A stretch of DNA of 8,544 bases, from NCBI GenBank assembly GCA_015064425.1, contig SVSF01000077.1, positions 1 through 8,544 of the forward strand. The letters run 5' to 3'. Source of the stretch: Oscillospiraceae bacterium. Its GTDB lineage: Bacteria > Bacillota_A > Clostridia > Oscillospirales > CAG-272. The notes below the pieces were generated by a model, which was given only the letters and a program-made list of their open reading frames with translations, made no database searches and was not told the DNA's origin. Position 1 is the stretch's first letter. Each line of letters begins with the position of its first letter. A program made the translations under genes and the position numbers. Shown here in pieces: positions 1 through 8,145 of the stretch.

Positions 1-1
1 G

Positions 2-187
2 TGGTCAACTTGCATATGGAGGGACAGGAAATATTTTGATGCGGTTTGTCAGTCCATAGTTAATATGATAAACGAAACCCTTGATCGCGTACCGCTTGCC
101 GATTGGTACTACACAAGTTCCGCTGATTACATAGCATTCAGAAACAGAAGCGTAGTAGGAGGCCTATATATCAATCTTCTTGATTAA
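2..187 (+). CDS. C-terminal end of a glutaminase A / DUF4965-family protein (partial)
   Basis: An open frame enters from the left edge and ends at TAA 185-187, giving 61 residues with no start in the window. The end of the peptide contains DRVPLADWYYTSS, then FRNRSVVGGLYINLL. This resembles the closing segment of the glutaminase A / DUF4965-DUF1793 family, where a V-P-(F/L)-x-D-W-Y-x-T stretch is followed by F-x-x-R-(S/P)-V-V-G-G and a hydrophobic finish. Known members are large, mostly secreted or periplasmic proteins with an (alpha/alpha) six-barrel-like C-terminal domain; some are described as glutaminases and many have no known substrate. Catalytic residues and any signal peptide would lie outside the window. 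The gene is followed by decayed sequence and a strong terminator at 412-447. Family assignment is from memory of the motif; the activity is uncertain. Confidence 0.7.
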   Translation, partial: WSTCIWRDRKYFDAVCQSIVNMINETLDRVPLADWYYTSSADYIAFRNRSVVGGLYINLLD

Positions 188-238
188 AATTATAGCATTG
201 ATCAATAACCAAGATCGGTTGCTATTGTATGGGAGGGA

Positions 239-316
239 TTATGAATGTAGGTCAGTAACTTCTTTCTCGGACTGCTCGAAGGCCGATTTGATCTGTTCTT
301 CGGTGAGAGCCATCAT
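239..316 (-). pseudogene. Remnant of a small serine recombinase (resolvase-like)
   Basis: On the minus strand, a short frame from 316 down to TAA 239-241 reads FMMALTEEQIKSAFEQSEKE (including one upstream codon), then VTDLHS. It closely resembles the segment just after the catalytic domain of a family of roughly 200-residue serine recombinases common in Clostridia, usually (Y/F)LMAL(T/A)xEQIKxAFxQAEKEVxDLHQRTKEGI. The match breaks off right after DLH, and nothing recognisable lies on either side; a stop occurs about ten codons upstream (344-346). The catalytic Ser domain and the DNA-binding HTH are absent, so this cannot be functional. It is best read as a scar of a former mobile element between the glutaminase-like gene and the HAD gene. 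The identification comes from recall of the family. Confidence 0.5.
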
Positions 317-411
317 GAAGTTGTTTATTGACGAAAAAACTGATCATTTTATTCTCATACGATTGAAAGAATAGTAGAATTAATAAAAAACACCTATTAA
401 GGTAAGAATAG

Positions 412-447
412 AAAAAATTCGACAAGTTTTAACTTGTCGAATTTTTT
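412..447. terminator. Bidirectional rho-independent terminator
   Basis: A perfect 17-bp inverted repeat (412-428 and 431-447) has a 2-base centre. The core is TTCGACAAGTT / AACTTGTCGAA, flanked by an A-run on the left and a T-run (442-448) on the right. The symmetric A and T tracts allow termination in both directions. It closes the rightward transcript of the glutaminase-like gene and isolates it from the HAD gene. Confidence 0.9.
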
Positions 448-465
448 TGCCCAAGCTGCAGTCTT

Positions 466-506
466 GGTATATTACCGCCGCGCCAAGTGCGGTGTATATC
501 TTTTTT
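466..506 (+). terminator. Possible second terminator-like hairpin
   Basis: GGTATAT (466-472) and ACCGC (474-478) can pair with GCGGT (489-493) and ATATC-side bases up to 500, with one bulged T. The stem is followed directly by six T's (501-506). A competing 7-bp inverted repeat, CGGTGTA 490-496 / TACACCG 506-512, uses the same bases. It lies upstream of the HAD promoter, so it may be a back-up terminator. Imperfect stem; moderate to low confidence. Confidence 0.4.
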
Positions 507-531
507 ACACCGGAAACGCTTGATTTTTCGC

Positions 532-560
532 TTGAACAACAAATGATTTTATGCTATACT
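532..560 (+). promoter_or_regulatory. Sigma-A promoter for the small ORF and HAD gene
   Basis: The -35 box is TTGAAC (532-537), followed by a 17-base spacer and the -10 box TATACT (555-560). TG at 552-553, one base before the -10, makes it an extended -10 promoter. Transcription should start near 567, shortly before the AAGGAG ribosome binding site at 573-578. Confidence 0.75.
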
Positions 561-583
561 GATTCAGAAAATAAGGAGAGGGA

Positions 584-667
584 ATGATGATCATTGAGAG
601 AGTAGCTGCTATGCTTGCGAGTCATTCTAGCTGCCGTTTTTTAATCACGGAAGAGGTAAAAAAATGA
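584..667 (+). CDS. 27-codon small ORF overlapping the HAD start codon
   Basis: A strong Shine-Dalgarno AAGGAG (573-578) precedes two adjacent ATGs (584 and 587); spacing of 5 and 8 bases makes either plausible, the second slightly better. The frame encodes about 27 residues beginning MMIIERVAAMLA and ending ITEEVKK. It stops at TGA 665-667, which overlaps the HAD start as ATGA. No transmembrane stretch or known motif is visible. The ribosome binding site here is stronger than the one for the HAD gene itself (AGAGG 652-656), so the arrangement fits a leader peptide whose translation is coupled to the phosphatase gene. It could also be a short independent peptide. I do not recognise it; expression is inferred from the promoter and ribosome binding site only. 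Confidence 0.45.
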   Translation: MMIIERVAAMLASHSSCRFLITEEVKK

Positions 668-1377
668 GTTTAAAATACGTATTGTTTGATATGGACGGAA
701 CCCTTCTCCCTATGGATCAGGATCTTTTTATAAGAAAATATTTTGAGAGCCTTTCGGCAAAGCTTTCTTTGAGGGGATATGAACCGAGGGAGCTTGTGGA
801 TGCTATGTGGAAAGGCATCTATGCTATGATGTATAATGACGGTACAAGGACAAATGAAAAGGCGTTTTGGGACGTTTTCGGTGGGATTTACGGTGAGAAG
901 GCTTACCGTGATATAGTTTACTTTGACGAATATTATAGATTCGATTTTGATTCAGTAAAGGCGTTTTGCGGATATGATCCCAAGGCGGCGGAAACTTTGA
1001 AGAAAATTAAAGCTTTGGGGCTCAAAACGGTTCTTGCCACAAATCCCGTTTTCCCATCTGTTGCTGTAGAAAAAAGAATATCATGGGCAGGTATATCACA
1101 CAAGGAATTCGAGTTTTATACCAGCTATGAAAATGTATCCCATTGTAAACCCGATCCGGGATATTACAAGGAGATAGCGGAAAAGCTCGGAGCAGAGCCC
1201 CGGGAATGCCTTATGGTAGGAAATGATACTACGGATGATATGGCTGCAGAGCAACTCGGTATGAAGGTATTCCTTCTTACAGATAATCTCATAAACAAAA
1301 AAAACGCCGACGTAAATATGTATCCAAACGGAGGCTTTGATGAGCTTTATGACTACGTTTGCCGTATTCTTCGTTAA
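664..1377 (+). CDS. HAD-superfamily hydrolase (putative phosphatase)
   Basis: A 237-residue haloacid dehalogenase-like hydrolase, probably a cytoplasmic Mg-dependent phosphatase; the substrate cannot be inferred. Motif I is VLFDMDGTLL with the nucleophile Asp9 and acid/base Asp11. Motif II is VLATNP with Thr126. Motif III is Lys162 in CKPDPGYY. Motif IV is VGNDTTDD (Asp188, Asp191, Asp192). Between motifs I and II lies a helical cap of about 100 residues (roughly 18-118), the C1 cap type of phosphoglycolate-phosphatase and YjjG-like enzymes. Length is normal for the class and all four motifs are intact. The ATG at 664 overlaps the stop of the preceding small ORF, which suggests translational coupling. 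A weak hairpin across the stop codon followed by seven T's (1394-1400) may end this transcript before the next promoter. Confidence 0.88.
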   Translation: MSLKYVLFDMDGTLLPMDQDLFIRKYFESLSAKLSLRGYEPRELVDAMWKGIYAMMYNDGTRTNEKAFWDVFGGIYGEKAYRDIVYFDEYYRFDFDSVKAFCGYDPKAAETLKKIKALGLKTVLATNPVFPSVAVEKRISWAGISHKEFEFYTSYENVSHCKPDPGYYKEIAEKLGAEPRECLMVGNDTTDDMAAEQLGMKVFLLTDNLINKKNADVNMYPNGGFDELYDYVCRILR

Positions 1378-1400
1378 AAAGACGAAAGACAAGTTTTTTT
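1368..1400 (+). terminator. Weak terminator after the HAD gene
   Basis: TCTTCGT (1368-1374), overlapping the end of the HAD gene, can pair with ACGAAAGA (1382-1389) with one bulged A. Four bases later comes a run of seven T's (1394-1400). The stem is short and AU-rich, so termination is probably partial and some read-through into the regulator gene is possible. Confidence 0.35.
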
Positions 1401-1443
1401 GTTGTATCAAATTATGAGAAGTAGAGAATCTACATAGAATATA

Positions 1444-1472
1444 TTGACAAACTAATGCCGTTAGCATATAAT
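1444..1472 (+). promoter_or_regulatory. Perfect-consensus sigma-A promoter for the TetR/ATP synthase unit
   Basis: TTGACA (1444-1449) and TATAAT (1467-1472) are separated by exactly 17 bases, matching the sigma-70/sigma-A consensus at all 12 box positions. The start would fall near 1479, giving a leader of about 30 bases before the GTG start at 1511. No other convincing promoter was seen between here and the end of the epsilon gene, so this is the likely main promoter of the ATP synthase cluster. Confidence 0.88.
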
Positions 1473-1486
1473 GCTAACGGCATTAG
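1452..1486. promoter_or_regulatory. Palindromic operator overlapping the promoter (likely TetR site)
   Basis: A perfect inverted repeat with 16-bp arms, CTAATGCCGTTAGCAT (1452-1467) and its complement (1471-1486), is separated by ATA. It covers the promoter spacer, the whole -10 box and the expected start point, so a bound dimer would block RNA polymerase. It lies just upstream of a TetR-family gene, the usual place for an autoregulatory operator. As RNA it could form a hairpin, but the following bases (CTTTAC) are not a terminator T-tract. Confidence 0.8.
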
Positions 1487-1510
1487 CTTTACTTGATCGG
1501 AGGTGTATTT

Positions 1511-2128
1511 GTGCCCAGAGTAGGATTAAATAAAAAGACGATAGTAGACGCTGCGGTAAAGCTTATGGAGGAAAAAGGATATGAAGAGTTTTCTCTGCGT
1601 ATTTTGGCTGACAGCTTAAACGTAAAGACTGCTTCGCTATATAACCACATAAGCGGAATGGATGAGCTTATTGCCAATGTCGGCGAATATGCGGTAGGTG
1701 CCTTGAATGAAGCTCAGTACAAGGCAATAGAGGACCTTCAAAAGAGAGAGGCGATCCTTGCCCTTGCCTTAGCGTACAGACGCTATGCGAAAGAGCACCC
1801 TGAGATGTATAAGGTAGTTATGAGCCTTTACAAGACAAAAAAGGAGATAATCGAAAGATCAGCTGTTCCCGTTCCTGCTCCCTTTATGCAGGTTCTTGGC
1901 GACTATCCTCTTGATGAAAAGGAAAAGATGCATTGGCAGAGAGTTTTAAGAAGCATACTGCATGGCTTTTTATCTCAGGATGAGGCGGGATATTTCTGTC
2001 ATTTTCCCATAGATGAAAATGAAAGCTATGTACTAGGTATCGACTGTTTTATTGACGGGCTTGAAGCTTACGTATACAAAAAAGAGCAGTTTTTGGCGGA
2101 AAAGGAAAGAAAGGAAGCTTTTAGCTGA
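1511..2128 (+). CDS. TetR/AcrR-family transcriptional regulator (WHG-domain type)
   Basis: A 205-residue one-component repressor. The N-terminal TetR HTH spans about residues 8-50: LNKKTIVDAAVKLMEEKGYE, then SLRILADSLNVKTASLYNHI, the recognition-helix region. The ligand-binding part contains ALAYRRYAKEHPEMYKVVMS (about 86-105), which resembles the WHG / TetR_C_33 C-terminal domain; its ligand is unknown. The start is taken as GTG 1511 because GGAGG (1499-1503) sits 7 bases before it; a TTG at 1493 in the same frame has no ribosome binding site. Its stop (2126-2128) is one base before the atpB start, so it is almost certainly transcribed and translated together with the ATP synthase genes. The palindrome over its promoter implies autoregulation and therefore control of the ATP synthase operon. 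Family assignment is firm; target and ligand are inferred. Confidence 0.88.
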   Translation: MPRVGLNKKTIVDAAVKLMEEKGYEEFSLRILADSLNVKTASLYNHISGMDELIANVGEYAVGALNEAQYKAIEDLQKREAILALALAYRRYAKEHPEMYKVVMSLYKTKKEIIERSAVPVPAPFMQVLGDYPLDEKEKMHWQRVLRSILHGFLSQDEAGYFCHFPIDENESYVLGIDCFIDGLEAYVYKKEQFLAEKERKEAFS

Positions 2129-2129
2129 C

Positions 2130-2951
2130 ATGAGTAGGAAAAAGAGAAAAGTCTTTCTTCTGGTATGGCTGTCACTGATAGTTATATGTATATTGGGAGC
2201 TTTGCTTTCGGGCTCACAAGAGAAGCATGAGACCATAAAGGAAATGATGAAGGATGCTGTTCTTCACGAGAGCAATAAGATCGACTTGTTTGGAGTAACG
2301 GAAGTTAATCCGGCGGTTGCGGCAGCATTCACGGTTACGGGAATATTGCTTGTTCTGGCTTTGGCGGTAAGGATATTCGCAGTGCCGAAATTTAAAATAG
2401 TTCCCGGAAAATTACAGATGCTGCTGGAACAGCTTGTGGGATTTTTCGAGGGACTCGGAAAAACCAACAGTCCTCACAGACATAAATTTTTGAACGTATA
2501 TATATTCAGTGCGGGTGTATATATTTTCTTCAGTACAGTATTTGAACTGTTCGGTGTTCAGGCAACGAGTACGCACGGGGCGGTAATAGCTTTGCCCGCA
2601 CCTTTGTCGGACATAAATGCCGCGATAGCCATGGGATGCATGTCTTACCTTGTGATAATGTCAGGCGGCATTGCCTCAAACGGTATAAAGGGAATAGGTA
2701 AGACCTTAAAAGATTTTTCGCTTCCCATATCCATGAGCTTCCGACTTTTCGGAGCTATGCTCAGCGGACTTCTTGTCACCGAAATGGTGTATTACTACGT
2801 AGGGCTTTCGTTTGCGCTTCCCGTAGTGGTAGCGGTATTGTTTACTTTGCTGCACGCACTTATACAAACTTACGTACTTACAATGCTCACCTCTGTGTTC
2901 TACGGTGAATCGGCGGAGAAGAGCGAAAAAAAGATAAAGAATAAACATTAA
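2130..2951 (+). CDS. atpB: F-type ATP synthase subunit a
   Basis: A 273-residue integral membrane subunit that forms the two ion half-channels against the c-ring. A first transmembrane segment lies at about residues 8-27, with further segments at about 62-84, 122-145, 163-180, 200-222 and 228-256. The conserved core is present: PAPLSDINAAIAMG (about 156-169), the essential Arg205 in SFRLFGAM, and HALIQTYVLTMLTSVFYG with Gln246 on the last helix. Two departures from the family: RLFGN is RLFGA (Ala209), and the Glu usual a few residues later (E. coli Glu219) is Leu214, though Glu218 lies one helical turn further on. ATG 2130 is chosen because it follows the regulator stop by one base, has AAAGGAAG at about 2109-2116, and begins MSRKKRK, a usual positive-inside start; an upstream in-frame ATG (2052) would lie deep inside the regulator gene. 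No atpI precedes it. Confidence 0.93.
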   Translation: MSRKKRKVFLLVWLSLIVICILGALLSGSQEKHETIKEMMKDAVLHESNKIDLFGVTEVNPAVAAAFTVTGILLVLALAVRIFAVPKFKIVPGKLQMLLEQLVGFFEGLGKTNSPHRHKFLNVYIFSAGVYIFFSTVFELFGVQATSTHGAVIALPAPLSDINAAIAMGCMSYLVIMSGGIASNGIKGIGKTLKDFSLPISMSFRLFGAMLSGLLVTEMVYYYVGLSFALPVVVAVLFTLLHALIQTYVLTMLTSVFYGESAEKSEKKIKNKH

Positions 2952-2964
2952 AGGAGATATAAAA

Positions 2965-3327
2965 ATGAGATCTTTTATCAAGATAATGGCAGTTACGGTA
3001 ATTATGGCAATTCTTTTTACAGCGTTTGCTTCCGCTATATGTGCAGAGGAAGCAGCTCCCGTAGAACAGGCTCAGACTGAGGAAACATCCGTTAAAGTAG
3101 ATTCTACGGGAATAAAGGCTATTGCAGCAGCAATCACTATAGCAGTTGTATCTGCAATAGGCGCTATCGCTATGGGTAAGGCTATTGAAAGATCCGTTGA
3201 GGGTATTTCCCGTCAGCCCGAAGCTGAGGGCAAGATAAGAACGTCTCTTATGCTTGGTCTCGTTTTCGTCGAGACAGCTATAATTTACGCTCTTATTATT
3301 GCGGTACTTATTATATTCGTACTCTGA
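2965..3327 (+). CDS. atpE: F-type ATP synthase subunit c with signal-peptide-like N-terminus
   Basis: The rotor-ring proteolipid, 120 residues against the usual 70-90. Residues 1-27 look like a signal peptide: MRSFIK, a hydrophobic core VIMAILFTAFASA, and a likely cut near AICA-EE. An acidic, Pro/Gln-rich linker follows (about 28-47). The mature hairpin has helix 1 at about 50-78, the polar loop RQPEAEG (83-89), and helix 2 with the ion-binding Glu103 in FVETAIIYAL. Glycines usual in helix 1 (GxGxGxG) are partly alanine here (AIGAIAMG). Thr104 and Tyr108 resemble Na-binding c-subunits, but the helix-1 Gln of those proteins is Met70, so ion choice is unclear. Leader-bearing c-subunits are known, for example in Helicobacter. 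AAGGAG (2951-2956) overlaps the atpB stop with 8 bases to ATG. Confidence 0.93.
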   Translation: MRSFIKIMAVTVIMAILFTAFASAICAEEAAPVEQAQTEETSVKVDSTGIKAIAAAITIAVVSAIGAIAMGKAIERSVEGISRQPEAEGKIRTSLMLGLVFVETAIIYALIIAVLIIFVL

Positions 3328-3345
3328 TAAAGGAGGAGCGATAGT

Positions 3346-3828
3346 ATGGGATTACCGCTGAATATCGATCTTCAGCAGATATTTCTGCATGCTCTTAACT
3401 TCGTTATTCTTACCGGCGGACTTTATTTCCTTCTTTACTCTCCCGTGAAGAAATTTATGGACGGAAGAATGTCATATTATGCAGAGATGGATAAGAAGGC
3501 AAAGGAAGACCTTGAAGAGGCCCGCAGGTACAATGCAGAAGCAAAAGCGCTATTCGACAATGCAGGTAAAGAAATAACCGAGAGACGTGAAAGAGCAGAC
3601 GAAGAGCTGGACAGATATACTGCAGACAAGATCAAAGAAGCCAATGAAAAAGCAGAAAAGATAATCAGCGATGCAAGAGCAAGCGCTGATGAGAAAAAGC
3701 ACGAAATAATGGAAAATGCTGAAAAAGATATTCTCCTTTTGACAAAGGAAGCAGCTTCAAGAATGATTTACGAAAGTACGGATGAGGCTTATGAAGCATT
3801 TTTGAAAACGGCGGAAAAGGATCTTTGA
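3346..3828 (+). CDS. atpF: F-type ATP synthase subunit b
   Basis: The peripheral-stalk subunit, 160 residues, normal length. It has one N-terminal membrane helix (about 10-31, IFLHALNFVILTGGLYFLLY), then the family signature SPVKKFMDGR, then a long, highly charged, Lys/Glu/Ala-rich coiled coil (about 38-150) rich in EARRYNAEAKALF- and KIISDARASADEKK-type heptads. It normally dimerises, and its C-terminus binds the delta C-terminal domain. In this operon that partner domain appears to be fused to the next gene product, alpha. A strong ribosome binding site, AAAGGAGG (3329-3336), lies 9 bases before ATG. The stop at 3826-3828 is one base before the atpA start, leaving no room for atpH, which normally sits here. 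Confidence 0.93.
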   Translation: MGLPLNIDLQQIFLHALNFVILTGGLYFLLYSPVKKFMDGRMSYYAEMDKKAKEDLEEARRYNAEAKALFDNAGKEITERRERADEELDRYTADKIKEANEKAEKIISDARASADEKKHEIMENAEKDILLLTKEAASRMIYESTDEAYEAFLKTAEKDL

Positions 3829-3829
3829 A

Positions 3830-5578
3830 ATGACAAGTAATTCTGAAAAGCTTACAGCAAAACTTTTTAGTGATACTGCTCCCAAAAAGGATGTTTTCGA
3901 TAGGCTTACATCATTTGTAAGAGCAAAGCACGGTGAGCACGTGTCCCTTGAATGGGTGGAGGATGGCTCTATACAAAGGGGCTTCCGTCTTGAAGTGGGC
4001 ACTCTTGTATACGACTGGACGGAAAGAGGACTTTTCTCACAGCTTGAGAGCCGTATTGAAGCTCTTTATGAGCACAAGGACGAAGCACTTCTCCCTCTCA
4101 TAAAGGATTCTATATCTCTGTGGATACCGAAGGTAATAGCAGAGGAGTCGGGAGAAGTTTTATCCGTATCCGACGGAATAGCTACCGTATCCGGTCTTAT
4201 GAACGCCGCTTACGGAGAAATATTGCTTTTCGAGTCGGGGATCAAGGGTATGGTCCTTGAGCTTGGACGTGACGAGGTGGGATGTATACTTTTTGACGAC
4301 GGTGAAAATATCGTTCAGGGCAGCCGAGTAAAAAGAAGCGGAAGGACCGCAGGTATGCCCGTGGGAGAGTCTTTTATCGGAAGAGTTGTCAATGCGCTGG
4401 GAGAACCTATAGACGGAAAGGGCAGTATCAAGGCCGCTGCATACCGTCCAATGGAAAATCCTGCACCCGGTATCATCGACAGGCAAAGTGTAAATGAACC
4501 CATGGAGACCGGTATACTTATGATAGACTCTATGTTCCCCATAGGAAAGGGTCAGCGTGAGCTTATAATAGGTGATAGGCAGACGGGAAAGACGTCTATT
4601 GCCGTTGACACGATTGTCAACCAAAAGGGCAAGAACGTAATCTGCATATACGTGGCTATAGGTCAAAAAGCAAGTTCGGTATCTCAGCTTGTGGATACTT
4701 TGACTGCTATGGGTGCTATGGAATATACCACGGTCGTATATTCCGGAGCGGGAGACCCTGCATCCTTACAGTATATCGTACCTTATTCCGGATGTGCAGT
4801 GGGTGAATACTTTATGGAAAAAGGAAGAGACGTACTTATAATTTACGATGATCTTTCAAAGCATGCGGTGGCATACAGAACCCTTAGTCTGCTTCTCGGA
4901 CGCTCCCCGGGAAGAGAAGCATACCCCGGAGACGTATTCTATCTTCATTCAAGACTTCTTGAAAGAGCGGCTCATCTTTCCGATAAGCTCGGAGGGGGAA
5001 GTATGACAGCGCTCCCAATAGTGGAAACTCAGGCGGGAGACGTTTCCGCATATATCCCCACTAATATAATATCAATAACCGACGGACAGATATTCCTTGA
5101 AAACGATCTGTTTTTCTCCGGTCAGCGACCGGCGGTGAACGTAGGTCTTTCGGTATCAAGAGTCGGATCTGCGGCACAGACTAAAGCGCTGCGATTAGCA
5201 GTCGGTACACTGCGCCTTGATCTTTCCCAATACAGAGAGATGGAAGTATTTACACAGTTTTCTAACGATCTTGATGAAAATACACAGAAAAAGCTCATAT
5301 ACGGAAAAGGACTTATGTATCTTCTCAGACAGAAGAGAAACGAGCCCTTAAGTCAGTTTGAACAGAGTATTCTCCTTGTGGCGGCATTGGGAAGAGTGAT
5401 GCAGGATGTTCCTTTTGATAGAATGGAGGAATTCAAAAAAGGTCTCCTTAGATACATCAAGGAAGAAAAGCTTGAGCTTTGCCATCTTATAAACGACGGT
5501 AAGGCTATAGATAAAGAGCTTAAGACCAAGATAATCTCCGCTGCAAATAAATTTAAAGAAATGTTTTTTATGAGGTAG
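3830..5578 (+). CDS. atpA: Fused delta C-terminal domain + ATP synthase subunit alpha
   Basis: 582 residues, about 75-80 longer than usual. Residues ~86-582 are a complete alpha subunit: GEVLSVSDGIATVSGL near 108-123, Walker A GDRQTGKT (248-255), Walker B region VLIIYDDLSKHA (335-346), PGREAYPGDVFYLHSRLLER, and the arginine finger Arg444 in SVSRVGSAAQ. Residues 1-~82 are not alpha-like. They read as the C-terminal half of delta/OSCP: an amphipathic helix (about 19-34), then VSLEWVEDGSIQRGFRLEVG and TLVYDWTERGLFSQLESRIE, matching the delta pattern (I/V)D-x-S-(L/I)-x-x-G-x-x-(I/V)-x-x-G-x-x-x-(I/Y)D-x-S-x-x-x-x-L-x-x-(L/I). The delta N-terminal six-helix domain is missing and there is no separate atpH. 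After ATG 3830 there is no in-frame ATG until residue 124 and no well-placed alternative start, so every alpha copy should carry the extension. The ribosome binding site is modest (AAAAGGA about 3815-3821). Confidence 0.93.
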   Translation: MTSNSEKLTAKLFSDTAPKKDVFDRLTSFVRAKHGEHVSLEWVEDGSIQRGFRLEVGTLVYDWTERGLFSQLESRIEALYEHKDEALLPLIKDSISLWIPKVIAEESGEVLSVSDGIATVSGLMNAAYGEILLFESGIKGMVLELGRDEVGCILFDDGENIVQGSRVKRSGRTAGMPVGESFIGRVVNALGEPIDGKGSIKAAAYRPMENPAPGIIDRQSVNEPMETGILMIDSMFPIGKGQRELIIGDRQTGKTSIAVDTIVNQKGKNVICIYVAIGQKASSVSQLVDTLTAMGAMEYTTVVYSGAGDPASLQYIVPYSGCAVGEYFMEKGRDVLIIYDDLSKHAVAYRTLSLLLGRSPGREAYPGDVFYLHSRLLERAAHLSDKLGGGSMTALPIVETQAGDVSAYIPTNIISITDGQIFLENDLFFSGQRPAVNVGLSVSRVGSAAQTKALRLAVGTLRLDLSQYREMEVFTQFSNDLDENTQKKLIYGKGLMYLLRQKRNEPLSQFEQSILLVAALGRVMQDVPFDRMEEFKKGLLRYIKEEKLELCHLINDGKAIDKELKTKIISAANKFKEMFFMR

Positions 5579-5581
5579 TCC

Positions 5582-8134
<2,553 letters not shown>

Positions 8135-8145
8135 ATAAATACCCC

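Noticed and set aside
180..374. Plus-strand 64-codon frame starting at TTG
   Set aside because: It overlaps the end of the glutaminase-like gene, has no ribosome binding site and no recognisable motif, and runs antisense over the recombinase remnant, which has the better match.
1452..1486. Palindrome read as a terminator of the HAD gene
   Set aside because: No T-tract follows, and the repeat coincides exactly with a perfect promoter next to a TetR gene, so an operator explains it better.
2052..2129. Upstream ATG extending atpB by 26 residues
   Set aside because: It would start well inside the regulator gene and give a Lys/Arg-rich extension. ATG 2130 fits the coupled-start position and the family N-terminus.
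3830..4090. Frameshift or assembly error joining atpH to atpA
   Set aside because: The region is one clean frame with its own start and ribosome binding site directly after atpF, and the missing delta N-terminal half is not present upstream in any frame. A simple frameshift cannot produce this; a true deletion-fusion remains possible.
4160..4666. Long minus-strand frame (168 codons) inside atpA
   Set aside because: Antisense shadow of a firmly identified gene; composition (Tyr/His-rich, no motif) is typical of reverse-frame reading.
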